DNA of 64,000 nt from JACCXG01 sp963834305 (GTDB lineage Bacteria; Acidobacteriota; Vicinamibacteria; Vicinamibacterales; 2-12-FULL-66-21), in the NCBI GenBank assembly GCA_963834305.1, contig CAWIAX010000002.1, positions 372,001-436,000 on the forward strand, given 5' to 3'. The position numbers and the translations under genes were made by a program. The first letter of the stretch is position 1. Each line of letters opens with the position of its first letter. Positions 44,817 to 54,185 of this stretch are shown here, in pieces. The notes beneath the pieces are model-generated. The model did not search any database. It saw only the letters and a program-made list of their open reading frames with translations, and was not told the origin of the DNA.

Positions 44817-45450
44817 ATGAAAATCGACCGCGCCGGGTATCCCTTCATCGCGGCTGCCCTCGTGCCGGCCGCAGGTTTCGCCGCCGCCCGCCGCCACCGA
44901 CTCGCCGCGTCGTTCGCGCTGCTCGGCGGCTTCTTCGCCTACTTCTTCCGGGATCCGGACCGGCTCGTGCCACAGGCGCCGGGCGTGGTCGTGTCGCCGG
45001 CCGACGGGCGGGTCATGATTGCGGGGCCGAGCGACGGGCGCTGGTCGCCGCCCGGGGACTGGAAGCAGGTCACCATTTTCCTGTCGCCGATGGACGTGCA
45101 CATCAACCGGTCGCCGGTGGAGGGGCGGGTCACCCGCATCGAGTACCGGCCCGGGCACGTTCCTGCCGGCCTACAAGGAATCGGCGAACGACAACGAGCT
45201 GAACGAGGTCTGGGTGGACAGCCACGGCCGCACCGTGGTCTTCCGCCAGGTCGTCGGCATGCTGGCGCGGCGCATCGTCTGCCGGGTCGAAGAAGGGCAG
45301 ACCGTCGAGCGTGGCGAGCGCATCGGGCTGATGAAGTTCGGCTCGCGCATGGACGTGTTCCTGCCGGCCGATGCGGAGATCCAGGTCTCGGTCGGCGCGA
45401 CCGTGGTCGGTGGCGAGACCATCCTGGCGACGTTCGGGGCCGGACAATGA
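44817..45450 (+). CDS. psd: Phosphatidylserine decarboxylase, short type, one frameshift
   Basis: About 210 residues after correction; ATG at 44817. An N-terminal membrane anchor (FIAAALVPAAGFAAA, LAASFALLGGFFAYFF) is followed by RDPDR and VVVSPADGRVMIAG. Then VTIFLSPMDVHINRSPVEG. An extra base near 45156 breaks the frame; it continues TFLPAYKESANDNELNEVWVD and IGLMKFGSRMDVFLP, whose GS is the self-cleavage site producing the pyruvoyl group. It decarboxylates phosphatidylserine to phosphatidylethanolamine. pssA starts in the overlapping ATGA, so the two steps of PE synthesis are coupled. Confidence 0.92.
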
Positions 45451-46280
45451 TGGGCAAGCCGCCGCGGCGCCGCCGGGAGGACCGGCCGCAGCGCTTCAAG
45501 CGCGGCGTCTACCTGCTGCCGTCGATGTTCACGGTGGCCAACCTGTTCTGCGGCTACGGCTGCGTGGTCTACGCGACGCAGCGCGACTTCGACACCGCCG
45601 CCGTGCTCATCGGCATCGCGATGGTGCTCGACACCCTCGACGGCTTCGTGGCGAGGCTGACGAAGACCTCCTCGGCCTTCGGCGTGCAGCTCGATTCGCT
45701 CGCGGACGTGGTGTCGTTCGGCCTGGCGCCGGCGATCCTGGCGTTCACGTGGGGGCTGTGGCCGCTGAAGCGTCTGGGCTGGGCCGCCGGCTTCATCTAC
45801 GTGACGGCGGCGGCGATGCGCCTGGCGCGGTTCAACATCCAGACCGCGAGCGCCACCGACAAGCGCTACTTCGTCGGCATGCCGAGCCCGGCCGCCGCCA
45901 GCGTCATCGCATCCACCATCTACCTGTTTCCCAACGGGCCGCAGGACCGCCAGACCGCGCTTGCCGCGCTCGCCATGGTGGTCATCCCCGGCCTGCTGAT
46001 GGTCAGCACGATCCGCTTCCGCAGCGTGAAGGCGATCGACGTCGGCTGGCACCGCTCCTACTTCGGGCTGTTCCTTCTGGCCGTCGGGCTCGCGCTCGTC
46101 GCATCGCAGCCCCGCATCGCCCTGGTCGCGCTCGCCTATACCTACACGGTCGTCGCGCTGCTGGTGTGGGCGTGGACCAAGGTCCGCAAGCGTCCCGACG
46201 CCGCCGACGGCGCCGCCCCCGCGTCCGACAGCCTGGCATCCGGCGACACCCCGCCGCCCGCGGGCGACATCCAGCTCTAA
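45447..46280 (+). CDS. pssA: CDP-diacylglycerol-serine O-phosphatidyltransferase
   Basis: 277 residues; ATG at 45447 (a second ATG follows directly). The CDP-alcohol phosphotransferase signature is intact: DTLDGFVARLTKTSSAFGVQLDSLADVVSFG (D-x2-D-G-x2-A-R-x8-G-x3-D-x3-D). Seven or eight hydrophobic segments fit an integral inner-membrane enzyme. It makes phosphatidylserine, the substrate of the Psd encoded just upstream. The C-terminal 30 residues are disordered and proline-rich. Confidence 0.95.
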   Translation: MMGKPPRRRREDRPQRFKRGVYLLPSMFTVANLFCGYGCVVYATQRDFDTAAVLIGIAMVLDTLDGFVARLTKTSSAFGVQLDSLADVVSFGLAPAILAFTWGLWPLKRLGWAAGFIYVTAAAMRLARFNIQTASATDKRYFVGMPSPAAASVIASTIYLFPNGPQDRQTALAALAMVVIPGLLMVSTIRFRSVKAIDVGWHRSYFGLFLLAVGLALVASQPRIALVALAYTYTVVALLVWAWTKVRKRPDAADGAAPASDSLASGDTPPPAGDIQL

Positions 46281-46311
46281 ACGATCCGCGGTGCCCGGCG
46301 TCAGCCGGAGG

Positions 46312-49300
46312 CTACGCCGCGGCGCCAGGGCCGGCGAGCGGCAGGCGCACGGTCACCGTGGTGCCCGCCCCCTTGGCGCTGGCCACGGTGATGGTGCCGC
46401 CGTTGACCTCGATGTTGCGGCGGGCAATCGGCAGCCCCAGGCCGGTGCCCGTGGCCTTGGTGGAGAAGTAGGGTTCGAACACGCGGCCGAGGGCCTCCTC
46501 GTCCATCCCGCCCCCGGTATCGGTGACCGCCAGGCGCACGGCGTCGGGCTCGGCCACGCCGTCGATCGTCAGCAGCCCCTCGCCCGGCATCGCGTGCAGC
46601 GCGTTCTCGACGATGTTGACGAGGGCGCGCGAGACGAGCGTGCGATCCACCAGGACCGGCGGCAGCTCGGCGGGGACCCGGTTGACGATGTCGATGCGGT
46701 CGCGCAGGCCGGTGCGATACGGATCGATGACCTCCGCGACCAGGGCGGGGAGGTCGAGCGGCGCCCGCCGCGCCGTCGGGGCCGACGCGAAGCTGGAGAA
46801 CTCGGATGAGATCTGCCGGAGCAGGCGCACCTGTCCGAGGATCGACGTCACGCAGCTGTCGAGCACCGCCCCCATCGGCGCACCGCGGTCGGCGTGGACG
46901 CGCTGCAGGTGCTCGGCGGACAGCTGGATCGGCGTGAGCGGATTCTTGATCTCGTGCGCCACCTGGCGGGCCATCTCGGCCCATGCCTCGAGGCGATGGG
47001 TCCGTTCGAGCTGGACGCGCTGCGCCTTGAGCTCCGCCGCCATGCTGTTGAAGGCGTCGACCAGCCGGCGGAGCTCGTCCACCGATTTCACGGCGATGCG
47101 CGCGTCGAAGTCCCCGCGCGCGATGCGCCCGGTCGCGCGCGTGAGCCGGCGGACGGGATCCGCGATGCGCTCGGCCATGTAGAGGCCGAGGGCGGCGCCG
47201 ACCAGGACGAAGCACAGCGCGGCGAGGTGGACCCCTTCATCGAGCTCGTCGATCTCCCGCTCGATCTCCCGCTGCCGGAGCGCCAGCGGCACCGTCAGCA
47301 GCGCGTCCTCGCCGGCGGTGCGCACCGGCGTGGCGGCGAGCACGTAGGTGAACCCGCCGATGGCATCCTGCCGGACGAAGCTCGGCAGCCGCTGCAGCAC
47401 GATCGCCCGGTAGACGTCGTCCGGCGTGCGGGTGGGGAGGACGCCGGAGGCGAACAGGTCGCGTTCCGAGGTGGCGACGAGGTCCGCCCCCTTGAACACG
47501 TTGACGTCCTGTTCGATGACCTGCTCGATCGATACCATGACGTCGTCGCGCAGCGTGCCGAGCGCTTCCGCGCTGCGGCGCAGCGGCGCGTCGGCTTCCT
47601 CGATCACGCGCTGGGCCACCGACGCGGTCCGCGCCGCCTCCGCCTCGATGTCGGCGTAGAGCAGGTTGGCGAAGTAGGCGCGGATGACCAGCGCCAGGGT
47701 GAGCACCGGGATGATCGCCGCCAGCACGAAGGCGAGGAACAGCTTGCGGTAGAAGCTGGCGCGGATCTCGCGGAGCAGGGCGCGGCCCACGCGCGGGCGC
47801 TCGCGGGCGAGCCGGGTGAACAGCGCCGTGCCGAACAGCACGAGCGCGAACGCCGCGGCGCTGAAGGTGGTCAGCTCGGCCAGGTGCACGAAGTGGTCGA
47901 AGGGCGTGAGGATCGGGTAGCCGATGGCGAAGATGCGGTCGCGGTCGTTCGAGAAGTAGACCCGGTAGGCGGTGCCGCCGGCGGTCGCGTCGGCCCAGAA
48001 CGGCTGCCGCGACGCATACAGCTTCGCGAACAGTTCGTCGGTGATCGGCCAGGCGGTGCGGTTCGACGTGTAGAGCGGCTGCAGCCCCCAGCCGTAGAGC
48101 GCGACCTCGACGCTGCCGCCGGGCGTGCCTTCCTGCGGCCGCGGCCCGGCGGCGCGGAAGATCTCGAAATACGGATTCTGCGACGTGATGAAGGGCAGCG
48201 TCTGATACTCGAGCACGACGTGCAGGATGATCGAGCCGCTCGCCCCGCCGTCGCCCGGCACGCAGAGCCGGCGCTCGGCGTGCAGCATCCGGCGTTCCTC
48301 GGCGCCGAATGGCGCCACCTCGCCGAACACGTCCCAGCGGCAGCCGGCGGCTCCCTGGGGCGTGGCCACGACGTGCTCGGGCACGTTCAGCGCAAACCGG
48401 CTGACCAGCCCCCCTTCGTCGTCGTACAGCTCGACCGCCGACGTGAGCCGTTCGCGCGCGAGCGCGGTCTGCTGCCAGACCCAGTAGGCGGGCTCGGAGG
48501 GGGCCGCGCCCGGCGCCTCGGCTGGCTGCCCGCGGAGCAGTTCGGGCAGGACGGCAATGGCGTCGATCTCCGCCTGCGCGTCTTCCATCCGCTTGAGCAG
48601 GGTGCGGACGTGGTTCTGCGCCTGCACGGCGTATTGCGTCTCGATGAGCCGCCGCGTCGCCCGCTCCGCGAAATAGTCCATCGTGGGGTAGAGCAGCAGC
48701 GTCGGTATGAGGAAGGCGGCAAAGAGGGCGAAGATGCGCGCGGCAACGGTCGTGCGCCGGTACCAGCGCGCCAGCCAGGGGCCCGCGAGCGCCCCGGCGC
48801 TGCACGCCGCGGCGGACAGCAGCAGCCCGGCGGCGGCAACGGGCCAGCGTCCGGTGACTGCGGCCAGGGCCGCCAGCAGCGGCGGCAGTCCCCAGAGCAC
48901 GAGGATCGCGGTGGCCGTCGAGATGGAACGGCGGGGCAGGCGCCACCGCACGAAGGCCACGACCAGCAGCAGCGTGGCCCCCCACAGCACCGCCAGGTGC
49001 AAGGCCGCGACACCCCCGAGGAGGAACAGCCGGGCGCTCGTCCACGGGTGCAGCGAGAAGTGCCGCAGGTCGATGGACGCCGGGTCGACCACCCATTCGA
49101 TGATGCTGTTGAAGGCGATGAAGAGGCCGGCCATCACCGTGCCGGCGAGCAGCTGCGACGCGACGAAGCGGACGCGGGCGTCCGCGATCGCCAGCCGGAC
49201 GCGGCGGGTGGCGATCCGCAGCCGGGCGACCGGCCCGGCCAGCAGGCTGACGAGCGCGGCGGCGGTGCCGCCGCCGAGCAGCATCGTGGCGGGCATCGAC

Positions 49301-50247
49301 GGCAGTCCGCCGCGATCGACCGCGCACGCGAGCCAGAGCGTGGCGCCGCCGCCGGCCACGAGCCCGAGCGCCCCCACCGTCGCGCGCACGTAGGCCCCGT
49401 CCGGCACGGTGTCCGGCGCCGAACGGCTGGTGACGCGCCGGTCGAGCAGGGGCCCGACCAGGAGCAGCAGCGTCGTCCCGAAGACGGCCAGCATCGCCGC
49501 GCCAACGTGGCGCCGCCACCGGGCGCGCGAGTCCTGGAGCGAGGCGGGGGCCACCCAGGCCTCCGCCAGCGGCTCGCCCGACGGCCCGCGCAGCACCACG
49601 GCATCGGGACGGCCGATTTCCCCGGCCCCTTCGAAGCGCGGTCGCAGTATGGCCGGCGCGAGCGGGGTGTCGAGCGTGAACTCCGCCGGCTCGACGGCCG
49701 TCACCGCGGGCGCGGGGGACAGTCCGTATTCGCTGGCCACCGACCCGACCCGGCGCCCGTCGCCGGTCACGATCGGCTGCAGGTGGACCAGGCGCAGGCC
49801 GAGCGGCGAGCGGGTGACGAAGAGCGTGGCGGCGCCCGAGAGCCGGTCGTTGGGAATGTTGTCGGACGGCTCGCCGGCCCAGGCGCGGGCAACAGCGCCC
49901 GAATCATAGATGGTGACGGCGATCCGGTCGGGCTCAGGGCTCGCGCGGCGGGCACTCGCGACCAGGTCGAAGAGGCGGCGGGCGCCATCGGCGGCCGGCG
50001 TCAGCCCGGCGGCTGCCGCGGGATCGGCGGCGATCCGCCCCGAGACCAGCGCCAGCGCCCCGGCCATCCGGTCGAACCGCGCCCGCAGGTAGGTGTCGGA
50101 CCGCCGCGCCGCCGCCTGTCCGGTGCGGCCGAACCACCACAGCTCCAGCCCGCCGCCAGCGATGCCGCAGAGCGCCGCGAGGACGATGCCGCCCGCCAGC
50201 AGGCGCCGCCAGCTGACGCGCCGCTCGCGGATCTCGATGGATGGCAC
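46312..50247 (-). CDS. Very large multi-pass NtrY-like sensor histidine kinase
   Basis: 1311 residues; GTG start at 50247, 9 bp after TATTCT on the minus strand. Segments: helix at residues about 17-37; a 200-residue periplasmic sensor; a block of about ten helices (residues about 240-510) of unknown type; a second large extracytoplasmic region (about 520-780); two more helices and a third sensor segment (about 815-1020); HAMP-like linker (LYMAERIADPVRRLTRATGRIARG); HisKA with WAEMARQVAHEIKNPLTPI, H1098; and the ATPase domain (ALVNIVENALHAM, VTDTGGGMDEEALG, GTGLGLPIARRNIE). Three extracytoplasmic sensing zones in one chain is far above the NtrY norm. No response regulator is adjacent. The signal is unknown; membrane or envelope state is a guess. 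Confidence 0.88.
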   Translation of the reverse strand: MPSIEIRERRVSWRRLLAGGIVLAALCGIAGGGLELWWFGRTGQAAARRSDTYLRARFDRMAGALALVSGRIAADPAAAAGLTPAADGARRLFDLVASARRASPEPDRIAVTIYDSGAVARAWAGEPSDNIPNDRLSGAATLFVTRSPLGLRLVHLQPIVTGDGRRVGSVASEYGLSPAPAVTAVEPAEFTLDTPLAPAILRPRFEGAGEIGRPDAVVLRGPSGEPLAEAWVAPASLQDSRARWRRHVGAAMLAVFGTTLLLLVGPLLDRRVTSRSAPDTVPDGAYVRATVGALGLVAGGGATLWLACAVDRGGLPSMPATMLLGGGTAAALVSLLAGPVARLRIATRRVRLAIADARVRFVASQLLAGTVMAGLFIAFNSIIEWVVDPASIDLRHFSLHPWTSARLFLLGGVAALHLAVLWGATLLLVVAFVRWRLPRRSISTATAILVLWGLPPLLAALAAVTGRWPVAAAGLLLSAAACSAGALAGPWLARWYRRTTVAARIFALFAAFLIPTLLLYPTMDYFAERATRRLIETQYAVQAQNHVRTLLKRMEDAQAEIDAIAVLPELLRGQPAEAPGAAPSEPAYWVWQQTALARERLTSAVELYDDEGGLVSRFALNVPEHVVATPQGAAGCRWDVFGEVAPFGAEERRMLHAERRLCVPGDGGASGSIILHVVLEYQTLPFITSQNPYFEIFRAAGPRPQEGTPGGSVEVALYGWGLQPLYTSNRTAWPITDELFAKLYASRQPFWADATAGGTAYRVYFSNDRDRIFAIGYPILTPFDHFVHLAELTTFSAAAFALVLFGTALFTRLARERPRVGRALLREIRASFYRKLFLAFVLAAIIPVLTLALVIRAYFANLLYADIEAEAARTASVAQRVIEEADAPLRRSAEALGTLRDDVMVSIEQVIEQDVNVFKGADLVATSERDLFASGVLPTRTPDDVYRAIVLQRLPSFVRQDAIGGFTYVLAATPVRTAGEDALLTVPLALRQREIEREIDELDEGVHLAALCFVLVGAALGLYMAERIADPVRRLTRATGRIARGDFDARIAVKSVDELRRLVDAFNSMAAELKAQRVQLERTHRLEAWAEMARQVAHEIKNPLTPIQLSAEHLQRVHADRGAPMGAVLDSCVTSILGQVRLLRQISSEFSSFASAPTARRAPLDLPALVAEVIDPYRTGLRDRIDIVNRVPAELPPVLVDRTLVSRALVNIVENALHAMPGEGLLTIDGVAEPDAVRLAVTDTGGGMDEEALGRVFEPYFSTKATGTGLGLPIARRNIEVNGGTITVASAKGAGTTVTVRLPLAGPGAAA

Positions 50248-50290
50248 TCGTCAAGCAGAATACCGCAAAGGTAGACTGGCTGAGGACCGC

Positions 50291-51271
50291 ATGTCGTTGA
50301 AAGCCACGCTCAAGCGCGGCGCCTTGATCGCCGCCGCCAACTGGCCGCTCGTCGCCGTGCAGTTCGTTGCCGAGTCCACGCTGAAGCTGCTGCTGGCCGT
50401 GCCGATCGTCGGCGGCCTCTTCCTCGTCGTCCTCCTCCTCGGCGGCAACGCCGATGAACTGCTGTCCGGCGACCTGCGCGACATCGCCGCGCAAGTCTTC
50501 GGCGCGATGCGCCAGAACATTCCGGCGCTCGTGGCGTTCTCCGGTGCGTTCGGCGTGGTCCTCCTCGGCGGATCGGGCCTCACCTTCGTGGTGAAAGGTG
50601 GAACGGTGGCGCTGCTGGCCGCGGCGGAAGCCAGGGCCGGCGCCATCGAGCAGCCGCCCGTCCGGCTCCCCGCCATCCGCCGCGCCGCGGTCGTGGCGAT
50701 CGATCCCTTTCTTGCCGGCTGCGCACGACTCGGGTTCCGCTACCTGAAGCTCGGCGCCTGCCTGCTCATCGTCTATGGGGCCACGGCGACCGCGTACCTC
50801 GGGCTGGTCGTCGGCGGCCTGAGCCTGGTCGGCAATGCCGGCATCCTCCTCGGCTGGACGATGGCGGCGGCGCTGGCGTCGAGCGTGCTGGTGGTGTGGA
50901 TCACGCTGGTGAACTTCTTCTACCTGATCGTCCAGATGGTGATGGCGGTCGAAGACGTCGGCCTGCGCAGCGGCGTCCGGCACGGCTTCCGCTTCGTCCG
51001 GACCAGCCTCCGCGAGATCGCCGGCATCTTCGGCGTGGTCCTGCTGCTGGCCGCCATGGCCACCGTGGCCTCCATCCTCGCCACCGCCGGCTTCGGGCTG
51101 ATCAATCTGATTCCGGTGCTGGGGCTGGCGGTCCTGCCGCTGCAGATTGCGGCGTGGCTGGTGCGGGGCTTCGTGTTCCAGTTCCTGGCGCAGACCGCGC
51201 TGTGCGCCTACCTGACGCACTACCGCCGCTACGTCGAGCGCGTTGCGCCGGCCGCCGTGGCGCCCGCCTAG
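50291..51271 (+). CDS. Multi-pass membrane protein of unknown function
   Basis: 326 residues; ATG at 50291 with GAGGA upstream, divergent from the kinase gene. About six long hydrophobic stretches (LLLAVPIVGGLFLVVLLL, LVAFSGAFGVVLLGG, ACLLIVYGATATAYLGLVVG, ASSVLVVWITLVNFFYLIV, IFGVVLLLAAMATVASIL, LINLIPVLGLAVLPLQI) fit an integral inner-membrane protein. The conserved-looking polar loop RHGFRFVRTSLREIAG lies before the last helices. I do not recognise a family with confidence; it resembles the DUF4013/DUF7544-type groups. It ends 1 bp before the convergent PQQ-like gene. Confidence 0.75.
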   Translation: MSLKATLKRGALIAAANWPLVAVQFVAESTLKLLLAVPIVGGLFLVVLLLGGNADELLSGDLRDIAAQVFGAMRQNIPALVAFSGAFGVVLLGGSGLTFVVKGGTVALLAAAEARAGAIEQPPVRLPAIRRAAVVAIDPFLAGCARLGFRYLKLGACLLIVYGATATAYLGLVVGGLSLVGNAGILLGWTMAAALASSVLVVWITLVNFFYLIVQMVMAVEDVGLRSGVRHGFRFVRTSLREIAGIFGVVLLLAAMATVASILATAGFGLINLIPVLGLAVLPLQIAAWLVRGFVFQFLAQTALCAYLTHYRRYVERVAPAAVAPA

Positions 51272-51272
51272 A

Positions 51273-52466
51273 CTACGACTCGGACGAGCCGGCCGGGAGC
51301 AGCGGCAGCCCGGGCGGCGGCACCACCTCGCCCGGCAGGGCGGTGAGCGGCTGCACCGGCGCGGCCGGGACGATCAGCGGCCCCATCAGCGTGAGCATCC
51401 ACTTGTTGTCGAGGCCGCCGGTCACGGCCGTCACGTGGAGGACGCCGCCGGGCGCCGTCCAGACGACCGGCAGCGTGGTCAGGCGGGCGGGAAAGCCGAG
51501 CCGGCCGGCCGCCGCGCCCGTCCGGCTGTTGAAGGCCGGCAGCTGCGTGCTCTCGCCGGGCACGAGCACCAGGGACCCGAAGAGGACCGGCCCGGCGGTC
51601 GGCCGATAGGGCAGCGGCTTCCGCCATTCGATCGCGCCGTCGGCCCGATCCGTCGCCCAGAGCAGGTTGTCCATCGCCGCGAAGTAGATGTGCCCCTCGT
51701 CGGCCACCGCGGGGCCGCGCACCACGGCGCCCACCGCGCGGCGGGATTCGCGGTAGCCGGAGCTCGCGTGCAGGGTCACGAAGATCTTCGCGACGGTGCC
51801 GACGTAAACACGGCCGCCAATCACGTACGGCTCGGTGGGCTCGGAGGCGAGGTTGACTTCCCACCGGACCGATCCATTCTCCAGGTTCAGCGCCACGACG
51901 CGCCCGTCGACGACCGGGGTGATGAGCAGGTCGCCATCGAGCGCCGGCCGCAGCGCCACGGCGCCGACCCGGGTGCGCCAGACCACCTGTCCATCCGCCG
52001 CGCGCAGCGCAATCACATCACCGCCTGAGGCGGCGATCAGCCAGCCGCCGCGGGCGAGCGGCGCCGCGGTGACCGGTCCGCCAACGGCGACCCGCCAGAG
52101 CACCGCGCCGGTTTCCGGGTGCAGCGCGTGAATGGCTTCGCCGGACGCGACGTACACGCCATGGTCGTCTGCCGCCAGGGGCCGCTCCGCCGCCAGATCG
52201 AGCGTCCAGAGCGGCGCCCCGTCGCTCGCGCGGTGGGCGGACAGCTGGCCGTTGCGCAGCGGCACGACGAGGGCCGGACCGCTGACCACGGGAATGTCCG
52301 ACGCGGCATCCGCCAGGGGCACGGACCAGGTGACCGTTTCAGGCAGCGGCTGGGCTTCGACACCCGGCGGCGCCATCAGCGCGGCAGCGGTAGCCAGGAG
52401 GCAGGTGACGAGCGAGATTCGGGCGAAGCACCTACAAGATATTGTGGTTCGCCTCCGCGGATGCAC
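51273..52466 (-). CDS. Exported PQQ-like beta-propeller protein
   Basis: 397 residues from a GTG at 52466; the signal peptide (ISLVTCLLATAAALMAPPGVEAQ) begins about 17 residues in, so a later start is possible. Repeated W-x-x-x-L/V blades of the PQQ type are obvious: DGAPLWTLDLAAERPL, TGAVLWRVAVGGPV, DGQVVWRTRVGAV, NGSVRWEVNLAS, DGAIEWRKPLP. The layout is like BamB, but it lacks a lipobox and has no outer-membrane partner nearby. It could be a scaffold or a PQQ enzyme-like protein without catalytic residues. A -10 box TATTAT lies 5 bp upstream. Confidence 0.85.
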   Translation of the reverse strand: MHPRRRTTISCRCFARISLVTCLLATAAALMAPPGVEAQPLPETVTWSVPLADAASDIPVVSGPALVVPLRNGQLSAHRASDGAPLWTLDLAAERPLAADDHGVYVASGEAIHALHPETGAVLWRVAVGGPVTAAPLARGGWLIAASGGDVIALRAADGQVVWRTRVGAVALRPALDGDLLITPVVDGRVVALNLENGSVRWEVNLASEPTEPYVIGGRVYVGTVAKIFVTLHASSGYRESRRAVGAVVRGPAVADEGHIYFAAMDNLLWATDRADGAIEWRKPLPYRPTAGPVLFGSLVLVPGESTQLPAFNSRTGAAAGRLGFPARLTTLPVVWTAPGGVLHVTAVTGGLDNKWMLTLMGPLIVPAAPVQPLTALPGEVVPPPGLPLLPAGSSES

Positions 52467-52477
52467 ACCTTATAATA
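52448..52477. promoter_or_regulatory. guaA promoter with overlapping divergent -10
   Basis: Plus strand: TTCGCC (52448-52453), 17 bp, TATAAT (52471-52476), 23 bp before the guaA GTG. On the minus strand the same AT island reads TATTAT (52477-52472), 5 bp before the PQQ-like GTG. The two start sites are very close and likely compete. Confidence 0.55.
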
Positions 52478-52499
52478 GCGCGGTCCCTTTTTCATCACC

Positions 52500-54035
52500 G
52501 TGTCTCACCAAACCATCGTCGTTCTCGACTTCGGATCGCAGTTCACGCAACTCATCGCCCGGCGCCTGCGCGAGCTGTCGGTTTATTGCGAAATCCTTCC
52601 CTTCGATACCCCGGCGGCCGAGATCACCCGGCGGAAGCCCGTGGGCATCATTCTCTCGGGCGGACCGAAGAGCGTGTCGGAGGAGGGGGCGCCAAAGTGC
52701 GACCCGGCGGTCTTCGGGACGGGCGTGCCGCTGCTCGGCATCTGCTACGGCATGCAGCTGATGACCGCCACGCTTGGCGGCCGGGTGGCGCCGGCGCCGC
52801 ACCGGGAGTTCGGCCTCGCCACCGTCACGGTCGCCCCCGGCGCGCCGATGTTCGGCGACATCCCGGGCGAGCTCCGGGTCTGGGCCAGCCATGGCGATCT
52901 CGTGTCGGCGGCGCCGGCCGGCTTCACCGTGACGGCCACCAGCGCCAATGCCCCCGTCGCGGCCATGGCGGCCCCGGATCGCAGAATGTACGCGCTGCTG
53001 TTCCATCCGGAGGTGGCGCATACCGATCACGGCACCCACATCCTCCGCAATTTCGCCTACGACATCTGCGGCTGCACCGGCGACTGGACGATGGCCTCGT
53101 TCGTGAATGAGGCGATCGAGCGGATTCGCGAGCAGGTGGGCGACGGGAGCGTGGTCTGCGGGCTGAGCGGCGGCGTCGACTCGACCGTCGCGGCGGTGCT
53201 GCTGCACCGCGCGATTGGCGAGCGGCTGACGTGCATCTTCGTGGACAACGGGGTGATGCGGCAGGACGAGGCAGAGCAGATCAAGGCGCGCTTCGAGAGC
53301 CTCGCGCTGCCGCTGGTTTTCGTCGACGCCGTGGACCTGTTCCTGACCCGGCTGGCCGGCGTGGTGGATCCGGAAGAGAAGCGCAAGATCATCGGCGGCA
53401 CGTTCATCGACGTGTTCGAGGACGAGGCGGCGCGGCTCGGCTCGTTCGATTTTCTCGGGCAGGGCACGCTCTATCCCGACGTCATCGAGAGCGTGTCGGT
53501 GATCGGGCCGTCGCACGTGATCAAGAGCCATCACAACGTCGGCGGGCTGCCCGAGCGGATGCGCTTCAAGCTGGTCGAACCGCTGCGGATGCTCTTCAAG
53601 GACGAGGTGCGCGACGTCGGCAAGGAGCTCGGGCTGGACGACGCGTTCGTGTGGCGGCAGCCGTTTCCCGGCCCCGGCCTGGCGGTGCGGATCCTCGGGG
53701 AAGTCACCGCGTCGCGGCTGAACCTGGTGCGGCGGGCCGATCACATCGTCGCCGAGGAAGTGAAGAAGGCCGGCTGGTACCGCCGCGTCTGGCAATCGTT
53801 TGCCGTGCTGCTGCCGGTGCAGAGCGTCGGGGTGATGGGCGATGCGCGGACCTACGAATACACCATCGCGATCCGGGCGGTCGACAGCCGGGACGGCATG
53901 ACGGCCGACTGGGCGCGGCTGCCGCACGATCTCCTCGCCACCATCTCCTCCCGCATCGTCAACGAGGTGAAGGGGATCAACCGGGTGGTCTACGACATCA
54001 GCTCGAAGCCGCCGTCGACGATTGAGTGGGAGTAG
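52500..54035 (+). CDS. guaA: GMP synthase (glutamine-hydrolysing)
   Basis: 511 residues; GTG at 52500. The class I glutaminase half has VVLDFGSQFTQLIARRLREL, the nucleophile in PLLGICYGMQLM and the triad histidine in LLFHPEVAHTDHG. The synthetase half has the PP-loop VCGLSGGVDSTVAAVLL, and the end RVVYDISSKPPSTIEWE is family-typical. It aminates XMP to GMP with ATP and glutamine. It is transcribed alone toward dnaE; a purine-rich repeat block follows the stop. Confidence 0.98.
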   Translation: MSHQTIVVLDFGSQFTQLIARRLRELSVYCEILPFDTPAAEITRRKPVGIILSGGPKSVSEEGAPKCDPAVFGTGVPLLGICYGMQLMTATLGGRVAPAPHREFGLATVTVAPGAPMFGDIPGELRVWASHGDLVSAAPAGFTVTATSANAPVAAMAAPDRRMYALLFHPEVAHTDHGTHILRNFAYDICGCTGDWTMASFVNEAIERIREQVGDGSVVCGLSGGVDSTVAAVLLHRAIGERLTCIFVDNGVMRQDEAEQIKARFESLALPLVFVDAVDLFLTRLAGVVDPEEKRKIIGGTFIDVFEDEAARLGSFDFLGQGTLYPDVIESVSVIGPSHVIKSHHNVGGLPERMRFKLVEPLRMLFKDEVRDVGKELGLDDAFVWRQPFPGPGLAVRILGEVTASRLNLVRRADHIVAEEVKKAGWYRRVWQSFAVLLPVQSVGVMGDARTYEYTIAIRAVDSRDGMTADWARLPHDLLATISSRIVNEVKGINRVVYDISSKPPSTIEWE

Positions 54036-54048
54036 GGCGAGTAGGTTC

Positions 54049-54170
54049 AAGGTGCAAGGTGCAAGGTGCAAGGTGCAGGGTGCAAGGTTCTGGTTCAAGG
54101 TGCAGAGTGCAGGGTTCGGAGTGCACATCGGGCTTGGGAGTTGGGCATCGGAGTTGGGCATTGGGAGTTG
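54049..54170 (+). repeat. Degenerate tandem word repeats between guaA and dnaE
   Basis: 54049-54117 is built on the 7-bp unit AAGGTGC (four perfect copies, then variants such as AGGGTGC and AAGGTTC). 54137-54170 is built on a 13-14-bp unit beginning GGAGTTGGGCAT (2.5 copies). The stretch is purine-rich on the plus strand and holds no gene; it fills the whole guaA-dnaE gap. Confidence 0.85.
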
Positions 54171-54185
54171 ACTTCATAGCAGCCT

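Noticed and set aside
46894..50274. 1126-codon open frame on the plus strand opposite the large kinase
   Set aside because: It is the antisense shadow of a GC-rich gene: low complexity (Arg, Gly, Glu, His), no motifs, while the minus strand encodes a full histidine kinase.
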